Source: Annona cherimola (Eukaryota > Streptophyta > Magnoliopsida > Magnoliales > Annonaceae). From it: a stretch of 64,000 nt of DNA. Position numbers and translations under genes: made by a program. Where the stretch lies: assembly GCA_030490835.1 (NCBI GenBank), contig CM059975.1, forward strand, positions 53,621,174 through 53,685,173, read 5' to 3'. The notes below the pieces were generated by a model. That model was not told the origin of the DNA, ran no database searches, and was given only the letters and a program-made list of their open reading frames with translations. Below, piece by piece: positions 63,401 to 64,000 of this stretch (the stretch's first letter is position 1; every line of letters begins with the position of its first letter).

Positions 63401-64000
63401 AAAAAATTATTTCAACGGTAGTTCAAAATTTTAATAATTGAATTTTATTTAATAATTATTTTGTTAAATTATTAAATTAAATTAGTTAATGTTAGATAAT
63501 TTTTTAATGACAGTAATCAAGATCGTAGACCTTTACTCATGGGTTTGGCCTCAATACATACAAATAATTTGTTACTATTTTAAATTAAAAATAAAATTAT
63601 TTGAACTGTAGTTCAAAATGTTGAAAATTGAATTTTTATTTAATAACTATTTTGTAAAATTAATGGATTAGTAAGTTAATCTAAGATAATTTTAATGACA
63701 CTAATCAAGATCGTAAACTTGTACCCATGAGTTGGGCCTCAATACGTCGATTTGATGGTTCGTATTTTAACTTTAAAATAAAAAATTATTTCAACGGTAG
63801 TTCAACATTTTAATAATTGAATTTTATTTAATAATTATTTTGTAAAATTATTTAATTAAATTAGTTAATCTAAGATAATTTTTTAATGACAGTAATCAAG
63901 ATCGTAGACCTTTACTCATGGGTTGGGCCTCAATACATACAAATAATTTGTTAGTATTTTAAATTAAAAATAAAATTATTTGAACTGTAGTTCAAAATTT
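57481..64000. repeat. Five-dimer higher-order repeat, period 1,896 bp, one copy short by a dimer
   Basis: Copies run at 57481-59376, 59377-61272, 61273-62789 and 62790 to the window end. Markers are GATTAGATGG at 57681, 59577, 61473 and 62990; GAATTC at 58700, 60596 and 62492; and CCCATAAAGTTGG near 58035, 59931, 61827 and 63344. The first two steps are exactly 1,896 bp. The third step is 1,517 bp because one S2/S1 dimer (the AATTAAATTTTT S2 and the CTTAG S1) is missing after the GAATTC monomer. The last copy continues beyond the window. Confidence 0.85.

Larger units (their letters stand above)
37183..64000. repeat. AT-rich satellite array, right arm (S1/S2 dimer, about 379 bp)
   Basis: The same S1/S2 dimer continues in the same orientation after the retrotransposon, about 141 monomers to the end of the window, which cuts the array. 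The first bases, AATAC, are the second target-site copy and restart an S1 monomer exactly where the left arm stopped. Variants common here and not noticed in the left arm include S1 with GTTCAACATTTT, S2 with AAAGATTAAAAATT followed by TTTGTACTG, S2 with TTTGTTACTATTTT, and S2 with GAATTC in place of GAATTT. The TTTTTCTTAAATT S1 variant of the left arm was not found. No genes, RNA genes or other insertions are visible. Confidence 0.97.

Overview
The window comes from a nuclear genome, almost certainly of a flowering plant. It is a very AT-rich tandem satellite array interrupted by one young, nearly complete Ty1/copia LTR retrotransposon of SIRE/Maximus type. The plant call rests on the initiator-Met tRNA primer site, the copia-order pol, the SIRE-like gag with two zinc knuckles and the extra third ORF. 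I cannot name the species, and no ordinary host gene, tRNA or rRNA is visible.

Layout. Positions 1-26322 are satellite: two related but distinct monomers of about 190 bp, S1 (191 bp) and S2 (about 189-190 bp), alternate head to tail as a dimer of about 379 bp, at about 21% GC in a typical S2. Positions 26323-37182 are the retrotransposon (10,860 bp). Positions 37183-64000 are the same satellite in the same orientation. The insertion is precise: AATAC is duplicated on both sides (26318-26322 and 37183-37187), so the two arms were one array before insertion.

Retrotransposon. Its order is 5' LTR (1,799 bp) - PBS - gag (28170-29948) - protease segment in another frame (about 29941-30402) - integrase/RT/RNase H (30387-33032) - GTCGAC-rich and pyrimidine-rich region (33033-33460) - ORF3 (33461-35038) - short AT-rich tail - polypurine tract - 3' LTR (1,799 bp). 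The LTRs differ at only two positions by eye, so the insertion is recent. Two single-nucleotide frame breaks, both in short A runs (29939-29943 and 30385-30387), throw the protease region out of frame with gag and pol. Gag would form the particle. Protease, integrase, reverse transcriptase and RNase H would process, copy and insert the element. ORF3 has no known biochemical function.

Satellite structure. Diagnostic variants recur at distances of 756-760, 1137-1139, 1514-1517, 1896, 2274, 3036, 6059, 6830, 9487 and 11368 bp, all close to integer multiples of 379. The array has therefore grown by repeated segmental duplications in dimer register. A three-dimer unit of about 1137 bp recurs in several separate places. 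The left and right arms carry different variant sets, with the change close to the insertion point.

Most unusual features: about ten modules of a dyad motif centred on AGTCGACT in each LTR, with the same core reused seven times just upstream of the ORF3 leader; a divergent W-box palindrome upstream of the LTR TATA box; and two near-identical hairpins flanking the primer binding site.
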